64,000 nucleotides of DNA from Hyphomicrobiales bacterium (GTDB taxonomy: Bacteria; Pseudomonadota; Alphaproteobacteria; Rhizobiales; Rhizobiaceae). The stretch's first letter is position 1. The number at the start of each line of letters is the position of its first letter. The stretch is taken from NCBI GenBank assembly GCA_900466575.1, contig UBMP01000012.1, positions 108,442 to 172,441 on the forward strand, given 5' to 3'. The translations under genes were made by a program, and so were the position numbers. The notes below the pieces were generated by a model that searched no databases, was not told the origin of the DNA, and saw only the letters and a list, made by a program, of their open reading frames with translations. This document shows positions 26,989 to 34,156 of this stretch, piece by piece.

Positions 26989-28131
26989 ATGAAGCTATTC
27001 CGATCCGTCGCCCTCCTTGCCGTCACGCTCGCCACCGTCGCAATCGATGCGGCTCTTGCCAGCGACAACCGTCCGGCCAAGGCGACGTTCGGGGCAATGA
27101 CGCTCGGCTCTACGCAGGAGTCCCAGCCCATAGGCTTCTACGCCAAAGGTTGCCAGGCGGGCGCCGTGCAATTGCCCTATGACGGGCCGAACTGGCAGGT
27201 CATGCGGCTGGAGCGCAATCGCCGCTGGGGTCAGCCGCAGATGATCTCCTTCATCCAGCAATTTTCGCGCGATGCGGCCGCCAAGGATGGCTGGCCGGGT
27301 CTGCTCATCGGAGATATCTCCCAGCCGCGTGGCGGTCCGATGGTCAACGGCCATGCCTCGCACCAGATCGGGCTGGACGCCGATATCTGGCTATCGCCGA
27401 TGCCGCGCCAGCGGCTGACGGGCCAGCAGCGCGAACAGCTCTCCGCTGTCTCCATGCTGAAAAAGGGTGAATATCTCACCATCGACAATCGCAACTGGAG
27501 CGAAGGCCAGGCCCGGTTGATCATGCGCGCGGCCAGCTATCCGCAGGTACAGCGCGTTTTCGTCAATCCGGCGATCAAGAAGAAGCTCTGTGAAACCTGG
27601 AATGGTGACCGCACCTTCATGGGCAAGGTCCGCCCCATCGGCGGCCACGATTCCCATTTCCATGTCCGGCTCTACTGCCCGCCCGGCGTTGCGAATTGCA
27701 AGGCGCAGCCGGAGATTCAGCCGGGCGATGGCTGCGGCAAGGATCTGGCCGCATGGTTTGCGCCGAGACCCGCCAGAAAGCCGACCTCACCAATCAAGCC
27801 TCCGCCGAAACCGCGCGTCATGACGGTGGGCGACCTGCCGCCGGCCTGTCAGGCTGTGCTTTCATCCTCCTCCAAGCGCGGCGACGATAATATGGGTCTG
27901 CCTTATGCGCCGCTTGCCTCGGCTGACTCCAGCGTCGGCACGCCGATCACGACGCTTGCCGCCTATCAGGAAAAGCTGACGTCGCCACCATCGGCCGCAA
28001 CGGCGGCCATGCCGGCCGATCCCGAGGCGGTGGCCACGGTGGCCGATCCAGCGCCTGCAAGCCCCGCGGCTGCTCCCTGGATCGCCCTGCCGGACAAGGT
28101 GCCGGTGCCGCGTGTGCGGCCCGTTCATTGA
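26989..28131 (+). CDS. mepA: Penicillin-insensitive murein endopeptidase
   Basis: A 380-residue periplasmic metallopeptidase of the LAS/M74 family, which cuts D-Ala-meso-DAP cross-links in peptidoglycan. The signal peptide ends near residue 25 (DAALAS). Zinc-ligand motifs are HASHQIGLDAD (residues 122-132) and GGHDSHFHVRLYC near residue 223. After the catalytic domain (to about 260) comes a Pro/Ala-rich C-terminal extension of about 120 residues, longer than in the E. coli enzyme (274 residues). AGGA precedes the ATG. It is followed by a terminator. Confidence 0.92.
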   Translation: MKLFRSVALLAVTLATVAIDAALASDNRPAKATFGAMTLGSTQESQPIGFYAKGCQAGAVQLPYDGPNWQVMRLERNRRWGQPQMISFIQQFSRDAAAKDGWPGLLIGDISQPRGGPMVNGHASHQIGLDADIWLSPMPRQRLTGQQREQLSAVSMLKKGEYLTIDNRNWSEGQARLIMRAASYPQVQRVFVNPAIKKKLCETWNGDRTFMGKVRPIGGHDSHFHVRLYCPPGVANCKAQPEIQPGDGCGKDLAAWFAPRPARKPTSPIKPPPKPRVMTVGDLPPACQAVLSSSSKRGDDNMGLPYAPLASADSSVGTPITTLAAYQEKLTSPPSAATAAMPADPEAVATVADPAPASPAAAPWIALPDKVPVPRVRPVH

Positions 28132-28132
28132 T

Positions 28133-28157
28133 CCCCGCGCGAGGCGTCGGGGCTTTT
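28133..28157 (+). terminator. Terminator after mepA
   Basis: CCCCGCGC (28133-28140) pairs with GCG-T-CGGGG (28144-28152) with one bulged base, followed by CTTTT. It starts two bases after the mepA stop. Confidence 0.7.
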
Positions 28158-28219
28158 CAAGCGCCCGCCGCTCCTGTAATGCCTAAACCGATTTAAATTT
28201 CGATCATGCAGGAGCTTTC

Positions 28220-28594
28220 ATGGCGAACGATCGGGCGATAGCACTCATTGCACATGATCAGAAAAAGGCCGAGATGGCGGATTTTGCCGCCCGCCATGTC
28301 GAGATCCTCCAGCATCATCGGCTGGTGGCGACGGGTACGACCGGTGGCCGCATTCTGGAGGTCTGCCCCGACCTCAATCTGACGCGGTTGAAGAGTGGCC
28401 CGCTCGGCGGCGACCAGCAAATCGGTGCGCTGATTGCCACGGGCGAGATTTCCGTGCTGATTTTCTTCACCGATCCTTTGACGCCCCTGCCGCATGATGT
28501 AGATGTCAAGGCGCTGACGCGGCTTGCGACCGTTTACGATGTGCCGATGGCGCTGAACCGCGCGACCGCCGAACTGCTGATCGATAAAATCTGA
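28220..28594 (+). CDS. mgsA: Methylglyoxal synthase
   Basis: A 124-residue cytoplasmic enzyme that converts dihydroxyacetone phosphate to methylglyoxal and phosphate, a bypass of lower glycolysis. It starts with [13 protein letters not shown], followed by the phosphate-binding ATGTTGGRI near residue 38 and the family signature [15 protein letters not shown] near residue 59. The length is slightly short of the enteric enzyme but normal for rhizobia. AGGAG lies seven bases before the ATG. The next gene is glucokinase, 33 bp on. Confidence 0.93.
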   Translation: MANDRAIALIAHDQKKAEMADFAARHVEILQHHRLVATGTTGGRILEVCPDLNLTRLKSGPLGGDQQIGALIATGEISVLIFFTDPLTPLPHDVDVKALTRLATVYDVPMALNRATAELLIDKI

Positions 28595-28627
28595 CCCGCC
28601 TGCCGGGATATGACGAGACTTGAAGAC

Positions 28628-29656
28628 ATGGCCAGACCGAGCGACCACGACGCCTCCCTTCCGTTCCCGATCCTGATCGGCGATATTGGTGGCACCAATG
28701 CCCGTTTCGCGCTTCTGGTCGATGCCTATGCGCAGCCGAAATTCTTCCCGAACGTCCACACGGCCGATTTCGCGACGATGAACGAAGCTATCCAGGCTTC
28801 GGTTCTCGACAAGACCTCCGTCCAGCCGCGCTCGGCCATCCTTGCCATTGCCGGCCCCATCCAGGGCGATGAAATCCCGCTGACGAATTGCCCATGGGTG
28901 GTCAAGCCCAAGGAAATGATCTCTGACCTCGGCTTCAGCGACATTCTCGTGATCAACGATTTCGAGGCGCAGGCGCTGGCGATTGCCTCTCTGGGCGACA
29001 ATGATCGCGAGCAGATCGGCGGTGGCGCGAGCCTTCCGTCCGCCTCGCGCGCTGTTCTCGGCCCCGGCACCGGCCTCGGCGTTGCCGGTCTTGTTCATGC
29101 CCAGCATGCCTGGATCCCGGTTCCGGGCGAGGGCGGGCATATCGATGTCGGCCCGCGCAGCGACCGCGACTACCAGCTTTTCCCGCATTATGAGCCGATC
29201 GAAGGCCGCATTTCCGCCGAGCAGCTTCTCTGCGGCCGCGGCCTCGTCAACATCTATCATGCAGTCTGCAAGGTTGACGGCATCCAGCCGACCCTGACGA
29301 CCCCGGCTGACGTCTCGACCGCAGCCCTCTCCGGAACGCCGGACAAGGCTGCCGCCGAAACGCTGGAACTCTTTTCGACCTATCTCGGCCGCGTCGCGGG
29401 CGACGTCGCGCTGATCTTCATGGCCAAGGGCGGCGTGTTCCTCGCAGGCGGCATCTCGCAGAAGATCATACCGGCGCTCAAAGGCCCCGCCTTCCGCGCC
29501 GGTTTCGAGGACAAGGCTCCCCACACCGCTATGATGCAACAGATGCCGACCTACGTCGTTACCCATCCCCAGGCTGCCCTATCGGGTCTTGCCGACTACG
29601 CCAGGGCGCCGGCCCGGTTCGGGCTCGCATCCGACGGCCGCCACTGGCGCGGCTGA
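28628..29656 (+). CDS. glk: Glucokinase
   Basis: A 342-residue ROK-unrelated, E. coli-type glucokinase that phosphorylates glucose with ATP. The ATP-binding phosphate-1 motif [15 protein letters not shown] is near residue 16. [12 protein letters not shown] (catalytic Asp) lies near 105, [12 protein letters not shown] near 143, and [10 protein letters not shown] near 167. ATG 28628 is preferred because the conserved domain begins soon after it; an in-frame ATG at 28610 has a ribosome-binding site placed too close. Glucokinase beside mgsA groups two sugar-phosphate genes, probably one operon. Confidence 0.92.
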   Translation: MARPSDHDASLPFPILIGDIGGTNARFALLVDAYAQPKFFPNVHTADFATMNEAIQASVLDKTSVQPRSAILAIAGPIQGDEIPLTNCPWVVKPKEMISDLGFSDILVINDFEAQALAIASLGDNDREQIGGGASLPSASRAVLGPGTGLGVAGLVHAQHAWIPVPGEGGHIDVGPRSDRDYQLFPHYEPIEGRISAEQLLCGRGLVNIYHAVCKVDGIQPTLTTPADVSTAALSGTPDKAAAETLELFSTYLGRVAGDVALIFMAKGGVFLAGGISQKIIPALKGPAFRAGFEDKAPHTAMMQQMPTYVVTHPQAALSGLADYARAPARFGLASDGRHWRG

Positions 29657-29730
29657 TCCACTTTTTGTTGACTGGTCAACCGCAGCTTCGCTGGTTATAG
29701 AACAGGAAACGATCAAGGGACGGACCTATC

Positions 29731-30558
29731 ATGGAAGACGGAATGGATATGCGGCTGGTGGTTGTCGGTGCGGCGGGCCGCATGGGACAGACGCTGGTCA
29801 AAGCCATTCACGCCATGCCCGGCGTCACGCTCTCCGGCGCCATCGAACGCCCTGGCTCCTTCGCGCTCGGCAAGGATATCGGCGAGATCGCCGGCCTCGG
29901 ACATCTGGGCGTCCCCGTGACCGACGATCCACTGAAGGCTTTCGTGGCCGCAGATGGCGTCATCGATTTCACCACGCCCGCCGCGACCTGCGACTTCGCG
30001 GAACTGACGGCGCAGGCGCGCATCGTCCACGTCATCGGCACGACCGGCTTGTCGGAAGAGGACGAGAAGAAGATCGCCGCTGCAGCCCGCCATGCCCGCA
30101 TCGTCAAGTCCGGCAATATGAGCCTCGGCGTCAATCTGCTCGGCGTTCTGGTCCGTCAGGCCGCCAAGGCGCTGGATGCCGCCGGCTGGGATATCGAAGT
30201 TCTCGAAATGCACCACAAGCACAAGGTCGACGCGCCCTCCGGCACCGCCTATCTGCTCGGCCGCGAGGCGGCCAAGGGCAGGGGCGTCGATCTCAGGGAC
30301 AAGGCGGTCAAGGTGCGCGATGGCATCACCGGTCCGCGCGAAGAAGGCACGATCGGCTTTGCCACGCTGCGTGGCGGCGGCGTCATCGGCGACCATTCGG
30401 TGATGTTTGCCAGTGAAAGCGAGATGATCACGCTGTCGCACCGCGCCACCGACCGCTCGCTGTTTGCCTCCGGCGCGCTGAAGTCGGCGCTTTGGGCGCG
30501 CGACAAGAAGCCCGGCCTTTATTCGACGCTCGACGTGCTCGGGCTGTCCGCTGACTGA
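29731..30558 (+). CDS. dapB: 4-hydroxy-tetrahydrodipicolinate reductase
   Basis: Reduces hydroxytetrahydrodipicolinate in the lysine and diaminopimelate pathway. The 275-residue protein has the NAD(P)-binding [14 protein letters not shown] near residue 14, [12 protein letters not shown] near 105, and the catalytic signature [15 protein letters not shown] near 160 with the His pair and Lys. ATG 29731 is chosen; ATGs at codons 5 and 7 could also serve. It is separated from gpmA by a terminator. Confidence 0.95.
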   Translation: MEDGMDMRLVVVGAAGRMGQTLVKAIHAMPGVTLSGAIERPGSFALGKDIGEIAGLGHLGVPVTDDPLKAFVAADGVIDFTTPAATCDFAELTAQARIVHVIGTTGLSEEDEKKIAAAARHARIVKSGNMSLGVNLLGVLVRQAAKALDAAGWDIEVLEMHHKHKVDAPSGTAYLLGREAAKGRGVDLRDKAVKVRDGITGPREEGTIGFATLRGGGVIGDHSVMFASESEMITLSHRATDRSLFASGALKSALWARDKKPGLYSTLDVLGLSAD

Positions 30559-30567
30559 TTTTTAAAA

Positions 30568-30594
30568 CGGCTCGCTTTCGCGGGCCGATCTTTT
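30568..30594 (+). terminator. Terminator between dapB and gpmA
   Basis: CGGCTCGC (30568-30575), loop TTTC, GCGGGCCG (30580-30587) with one G-T pair, then ATCTTTT. It lies 10 bp past the dapB stop. Confidence 0.75.
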
Positions 30595-30609
30595 GTGAGG
30601 AAGACGACG

Positions 30610-31245
30610 ATGAGTGGAACGCTTGTACTGGTCCGTCACGGCCAGAGCGAATGGAACCTGAAGAACCTGTTCACCGGCTGGCGCGACCCGGACCTGACCG
30701 AACTCGGCGTTCAGGAAGCCACCGCCGGCGCCAAGGCGCTCGCCGATTACGGCATCAAGTTCGACATCGCCTTCACCTCGGACCTCACCCGCGCGCAGAA
30801 GACCTGCAAGATCATCCTCGACGGCGTCGGCCAGCCGAACCTTGAAGTGATCAAAGATCAGGCGCTCAACGAACGCGACTACGGCGACCTCTCCGGTCTC
30901 AACAAGGACGATGCCCGCGCCAAGTGGGGCGAAGAACAGGTCCATATCTGGCGCCGCTCCTACGACATTCCCCCGCCGGGCGGCGAAAGCCTGAAGGACA
31001 CCGGCGCCCGCGTCTGGCCCTATTACATGACCGAAATCCTCCCCCGCGTCCTGCGCGGCGAAAAGGTTCTGGTCGCAGCCCACGGCAACTCGCTCCGCTC
31101 CCTCCTGATGGTCCTCGACCGCCTTGACACCACCAAGATCCTCGGCGTCAACCTCGCGACCGGCGTCCCGATGGTCTACAAGCTGAACGCGGACTCGACG
31201 GTGGCTTCGAAGGAAGTGCTGGGCGATATGTCCGGGGCGCATTGA
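30610..31245 (+). CDS. gpmA: 2,3-bisphosphoglycerate-dependent phosphoglycerate mutase
   Basis: Interconverts 3- and 2-phosphoglycerate in glycolysis. The 211-residue protein has the phosphohistidine motif [20 protein letters not shown] starting at residue 5 (His11), [12 protein letters not shown] (catalytic Glu) and the second His in [11 protein letters not shown]. The short form with a reduced C-terminus is usual in rhizobia. ATG 30610 has GAGGAAG seven bases upstream; the in-frame GTG at 30595 overlaps that site and is rejected. Confidence 0.95.
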   Translation: MSGTLVLVRHGQSEWNLKNLFTGWRDPDLTELGVQEATAGAKALADYGIKFDIAFTSDLTRAQKTCKIILDGVGQPNLEVIKDQALNERDYGDLSGLNKDDARAKWGEEQVHIWRRSYDIPPPGGESLKDTGARVWPYYMTEILPRVLRGEKVLVAAHGNSLRSLLMVLDRLDTTKILGVNLATGVPMVYKLNADSTVASKEVLGDMSGAH

Positions 31246-31252
31246 AGATCGT

Positions 31253-31292
31253 TTGAAATTTATCGCATATGTGCTATATAGCGCATATGCGA
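31253..31292 (+). promoter_or_regulatory. Promoter with a 30-bp palindromic operator before the HigBA-like module
   Basis: A -35 box TTGAAA (31253-31258), a 16-bp spacer and a -10 box TATATA (31275-31280) can be seen. They are overlaid by a palindrome at 31263-31292: arms TCGCATATG and CATATGCGA flank the perfect inner palindrome GCTATATAGC. Only one position pair breaks the 30-bp symmetry. The -10 box is at the dyad centre and the right arm reaches an ATG at 31287, so a bound antitoxin would block RNA polymerase. Expected transcription start is near 31287. Confidence 0.75.
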
Positions 31293-31296
31293 TGGA

Positions 31297-31611
31297 GTGT
31301 TGACAACCCACCAGTTGGCGGATGGCGAGATTGAAGCCCTGCCAAAAGGTTTTCAGGCTCGTTTGATCCGTCTTCTGGAGATGGTTGAAACGCTTGGTCT
31401 CGAAAACCTTCACGCGCCTCATGCCAAACACATTGAGGGCAAGCTGTGGGAACTGAGAGCCAAGGCTTCAGGGGGCATAGCCCGAGGCCTCTATGTGACA
31501 ACGACGGGTCGGAAGGTCGTCATTCTTCATGTCTTTGTGAAGAAGTCGCAAAAGACGCCGTCAAAAGCGCTCGACATCGCGAGAAACCGGATGAAAGAGG
31601 TGTTGTCGTGA
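31297..31611 (+). CDS. RelE/HigB-like toxin (phage Gp49-like, DUF891 family)
   Basis: About 104 residues, with the family core GKLWELRAKASGGIARGLYV and VVILHVFVKKSQKTPSKAL. Family members are mRNA interferases, and the antitoxin gene follows the toxin gene as here. The start is unclear. In frame, GTG 31297 is the only early start. Family N-termini usually read M-(R/P)-W-x-V, and exactly such a start (ATG 31287, MRWSV) is present but one base out of frame. Either a one-base insertion near 31302-31310 disabled or altered the gene, or GTG is used. The gene overlaps the antitoxin by four bases. Confidence 0.75.
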   Translation: MLTTHQLADGEIEALPKGFQARLIRLLEMVETLGLENLHAPHAKHIEGKLWELRAKASGGIARGLYVTTTGRKVVILHVFVKKSQKTPSKALDIARNRMKEVLS

Positions 31612-31889
31612 CAAAGCTTGCCGCACTCAAAGACCGCTTGATGCAGGACGCTGAATTCGCCAGCGAATATGCAAAGGCGGACGCGGAATACAAGGTCATT
31701 GAAGCCTTGATTCAGGCACGGCTGAGCGCGAAGCTGTCGCAAGCAGAACTCGCCAGGAAGACCGGCACCACGCAATCCGCCATCGCCCGTCTGGAATCCG
31801 GCAGCATATCGCCAACGCTTGCCACTCTGCGACGTTACGCGGAGGCTACTGGCGCGAAACTCGAAATCAGTATCGTTCCGGGGGAGTGA
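31608..31889 (+). CDS. HigA-like antitoxin, XRE-family helix-turn-helix
   Basis: A 93-residue DNA-binding antitoxin. Residues 1-40 form a charged helix region. The XRE helix-turn-helix is LSQAELARKTGTTQSAIARL near residues 43-62, followed by TLATLRRYAEATGAKLEI. It starts at GTG, whose last bases overlap the toxin stop (GTGA), with AGAGGTG upstream. By analogy it neutralises the toxin and represses the promoter at 31253 by binding the palindrome there. Confidence 0.85.
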   Translation: MTKLAALKDRLMQDAEFASEYAKADAEYKVIEALIQARLSAKLSQAELARKTGTTQSAIARLESGSISPTLATLRRYAEATGAKLEISIVPGE

Positions 31890-31894
31890 AGGAA

Positions 31895-31960
31895 ACGAGG
31901 AATCCTCGTCCCTTTCCTGCGCGCCCGTCGGAGATATCTTGCCAATCTTTGCCAAGATAT
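31895..31960 (+). promoter_or_regulatory. Two palindromes upstream of parD (operator candidates)
   Basis: ACGAGGA-A-TCCTCGT (31895-31909) is a perfect palindrome just past the HigA-like stop. ATATCTTG (31934-31941) and CAAGATAT (31953-31960) form a second inverted repeat that also contains two TTGCCAA direct repeats ten bases apart. ParD antitoxins bind such symmetric sites to autoregulate, so the second is the likelier parDE operator. It lies about 40 bp before parD. Confidence 0.5.
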
Positions 31961-32000
31961 GTCATCTTCGCTCCCAATTAGCTGAGGTGAGGATTCTCCT

Positions 32001-32246
32001 ATGGCAACGATGAATGTGTCTCTGCCCGATCCGATGAAGGAATGGGTCGAAGGGCAGGCTCAATCGGGGCGCTACGCCAATGCCAGCGATTATGTGCGTG
32101 ACCTGATCCGCAAGGATCAGGAGCGTTCTGACAAGATCTCCGCGATGCAGCGCTTTGTCGATGAAGGATTGGCTAGCGGCATCGGCGAGCGGACTCGCGA
32201 CGAACTTTTCGAAGCTGCCCTCAAGAGCAGCGGCGAGGCTCGCTGA
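32001..32246 (+). CDS. parD: ParD-like ribbon-helix-helix antitoxin
   Basis: An 81-residue type II antitoxin. The N-terminal ribbon-helix-helix is MNVSLPDPMKEWVEGQAQSG followed by YANASDYVRDLIRKDQER, the usual ParD signature. The C-terminal part should wrap the toxin. AGGTGAGGA lies in front of the ATG. It is three bases upstream of parE, forming a standard antitoxin-first operon. Confidence 0.9.
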   Translation: MATMNVSLPDPMKEWVEGQAQSGRYANASDYVRDLIRKDQERSDKISAMQRFVDEGLASGIGERTRDELFEAALKSSGEAR

Positions 32247-32249
32247 TCA

Positions 32250-32549
32250 ATGAAAATCGGCTTCCGTCTTTCTGTCGAAGCTGAAAATGACATCCTCGAC
32301 ATCGCGCGCAACGGCGCTTTGCTCTTCGGCGTAGCGCAGGCGCGTAAGTATCATAATGAACTTTTTTCGGTCTTCGAGTTGCTTGCACAATACCCGCAAA
32401 TGGCCAGACTGAGGCCTGAAATTACTCCGCCTGTTCGCATCCATCCCTTTCGGGCGCATCTGATTGTCTATCGCGAAGAATTGGACCACAGCATTCTGAT
32501 CATTCGTATTCGCCATTCACATGAGGATTGGGCAGGCGAGGCCTTCTGA
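32250..32549 (+). CDS. parE: ParE-like toxin
   Basis: A 99-residue protein of the RelE/ParE superfamily: FRLSVEAENDILDIARNG at the N-terminus, RKYHNELFSVFELLAQYPQM in the middle and HPFRAHLIVYREE, then ILIIRIRHSHEDW at the end. ParE toxins poison DNA gyrase. It is coupled to parD by close spacing and ends convergently with the Ogt-like gene. Integrity looks normal. Confidence 0.9.
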   Translation: MKIGFRLSVEAENDILDIARNGALLFGVAQARKYHNELFSVFELLAQYPQMARLRPEITPPVRIHPFRAHLIVYREELDHSILIIRIRHSHEDWAGEAF

Positions 32550-32579
32550 AGGGAGTGTCGGGAAGCCCCTCATCCCTTC
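32548..32579. terminator. Possible convergent terminator between parE and the Ogt-like gene
   Basis: GAAGGGA (32548-32554) and TCCCTTC (32573-32579) enclose an inner GGG/CCC pair. There is no clear T-run on either side, so this is tentative. Confidence 0.35.
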
Positions 32580-33451
32580 CCCGCCTCCCAACCCAGCATC
32601 GCCCGCTTCCGCGTCAGCCCCCAGTGATACCCCGTCAGCGCCCCGGATTTGCCCAGCGCCCGATGACACGGCACCACAAAGGAGATCGGGTTTGCCCCCA
32701 CAGCCGCCCCCACCGCGCGGCTGGCGGTCGGTTGGCCTATATTGCCGGCGATGGAGGAATAGGTGACGGCGCGGCCTATGGGGATTTTCAGGAGCTGTTC
32801 CCAAACGCGGATCTGGAAGTCCGTGCCGATGAGGACGACGCGCAGAGGCTCTTCCTGCCGCCAGCGTTTGGCGTCGAAGATGCGCGCGGCATAGGGCGCG
32901 GTGGCGGCGCTGTCCTCGACATAGCGCGCATTCGGCCAGCGCCGGGCCATGTCCTCGAAGGCCTCCCGCTCGCCGCCCTCGTCGGAAAAGGCAAGGCCGG
33001 ATAGTCCGCGCGGCGTCACCATGACGAGCGCGATGCCGAACGGCGAGGGGTGGAAGCCATAGCGGATTTCGAGCCCCGCGCCCTTCGCCTTCCATTCGCC
33101 CGGCGACATGGCCTCATGCGTCACGAAGAGATCGTGCAGGCGGCTCGGGCCGGAAAGCCCCACCTCCAGCGACGTATCGAGCAGCGGCAGACCCTCGCGG
33201 CCCAGCAGCCGCTTGGCGTGGTCCAGCGTCACGGCCTGCAGGAAGGCCTTGGGCGACAAGCCGGCCCAGCGGGTAAAGGTCTTCTGCAATTGGGTCGGCG
33301 ACTGGCCGAGCTCGCCTGCAATCGTCTCCAGCGACGGCTGCGCCTGATAGTCTTCCGTCAGGAGTTCGATCACGCGGCAGACCGTGTCGTAATCGGTGTC
33401 TTCCGGCGTGATGTCGCGGGCAAGGGCGGTGTCGAATTGGGCGAGTGTCAT
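32570..33451 (-). CDS. AraC-type regulator fused to O6-methylguanine-DNA methyltransferase
   Basis: A 293-residue fusion. Residues about 15-110 form an AraC-type helix-turn-helix region (SLETIAGELGQSPTQLQKTF). Residues about 125-290 form the Ogt/Ada methyltransferase with the active-site motif PCHRALG (Cys262) and IGRAVTYSSIA. It repairs O6-alkylguanine by transfer to Cys. The N-terminal zinc domain of Ada (methylphosphotriester sensor) is absent, so the trigger for regulation is unclear. ATG 33451 has AAGGAGA seven bases upstream; the longer frame to 33490 is rejected. Confidence 0.88.
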   Translation of the reverse strand: MTLAQFDTALARDITPEDTDYDTVCRVIELLTEDYQAQPSLETIAGELGQSPTQLQKTFTRWAGLSPKAFLQAVTLDHAKRLLGREGLPLLDTSLEVGLSGPSRLHDLFVTHEAMSPGEWKAKGAGLEIRYGFHPSPFGIALVMVTPRGLSGLAFSDEGGEREAFEDMARRWPNARYVEDSAATAPYAARIFDAKRWRQEEPLRVVLIGTDFQIRVWEQLLKIPIGRAVTYSSIAGNIGQPTASRAVGAAVGANPISFVVPCHRALGKSGALTGYHWGLTRKRAMLGWEAGKG

Positions 33452-33684
33452 GGCGTGTCTCCTTGCCCTATCGATACTGCCGTTCGGCAAGGCTCTCCAC
33501 CCGTTTCTTGCCCGGCCGCGCGCGGAAAAACATATTCTGCGGCTTTTTGTCAGGCGTTTTGCAATCCGACTGGGTGTATGGTCTTGAAAGTTGTAGCGAA
33601 GATGCCGGCAATTCCAGGCGGTGTCTTTCTTGATCGGAGACAGGTTCTTGCCAAGGCCGTCAAAGAGGTTCGGAGTGAAAACAC
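33452..33684. other. Divergent intergenic region
   Basis: 233 bp between the Ogt-like gene and the DCC-family gene. It probably holds promoters for both; GCCGC and GCGGC arms with a 20-nt loop end in TTTTT at 33549, but no upstream rightward gene needs a terminator there. Confidence 0.3.
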
Positions 33685-34101
33685 ATGGCAGTCAGCACGC
33701 CGCCGTTTGACGGGCCGATCATTCTCTTCGATGCGGAATGCGTGCTCTGTTCGGCGAACGCCCAGTTCGTCCTCAAGCACGACGCCACCGGACATTTCCG
33801 GCTGGCCTCCATGCAGGGCGAGGTGGGCAGCGCGCTTTATCGTGCACATGGCATGGACCCGAACGATCCCGTCAGTATTCTCGTCGTGAATGGCGACACG
33901 GTCCGTCAGGACAGCGATGCGGTTCTCAGCATCTATGAGGGGCTGGGTTATCCCTGGCGGCTCTTGGGGGTCTTTCGCCTTGTGCCGGCCATTTTGCGCG
34001 ATCCCGTCTATCGCTGGATTGCGCGCAATCGCTACCGATTGTTCGGCAAGCGCGCCGAATGCTGGCTTGCCCCTCCCGCCTATCGGGACCGGATCCTTTG
34101 A
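33685..34101 (+). CDS. DCC-family thiol-disulfide oxidoreductase (DUF393)
   Basis: A 138-residue protein of the DCC family, named for its D-x-x-C-x-x-C motif, here FDAECVLCSANAQF with Cys19 and Cys22. Later parts of the family are seen: SILVVNGDTVRQDSDAVL, LGYPWRLLGVFRLVP, and YRWIARNRYRLFGKR. The fold is predicted thioredoxin-like; substrates are unknown. It is 55 bp upstream of a DUF4166 protein gene in the same direction, so the two probably form an operon. Confidence 0.88.
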   Translation: MAVSTPPFDGPIILFDAECVLCSANAQFVLKHDATGHFRLASMQGEVGSALYRAHGMDPNDPVSILVVNGDTVRQDSDAVLSIYEGLGYPWRLLGVFRLVPAILRDPVYRWIARNRYRLFGKRAECWLAPPAYRDRIL

Positions 34102-34156
34102 ACCGCGCCAAGCGCAAATTCCCGACTTTCCCGGATAAAAAGGGGCATCCTCCCTC

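Noticed and set aside
28193-29566. 457-codon open frame on the minus strand opposite mgsA and glk
   Set aside because: It is the antisense shadow of two clear enzyme genes in GC-rich DNA; its product has no recognisable domain and is rich in Arg, Asp and Gly as shadows are.
33515-33549. Terminator-like GCCGC/GCGGC stem with T-run
   Set aside because: The loop is 20 nt, the stem only 5 bp, and no rightward gene ends nearby.
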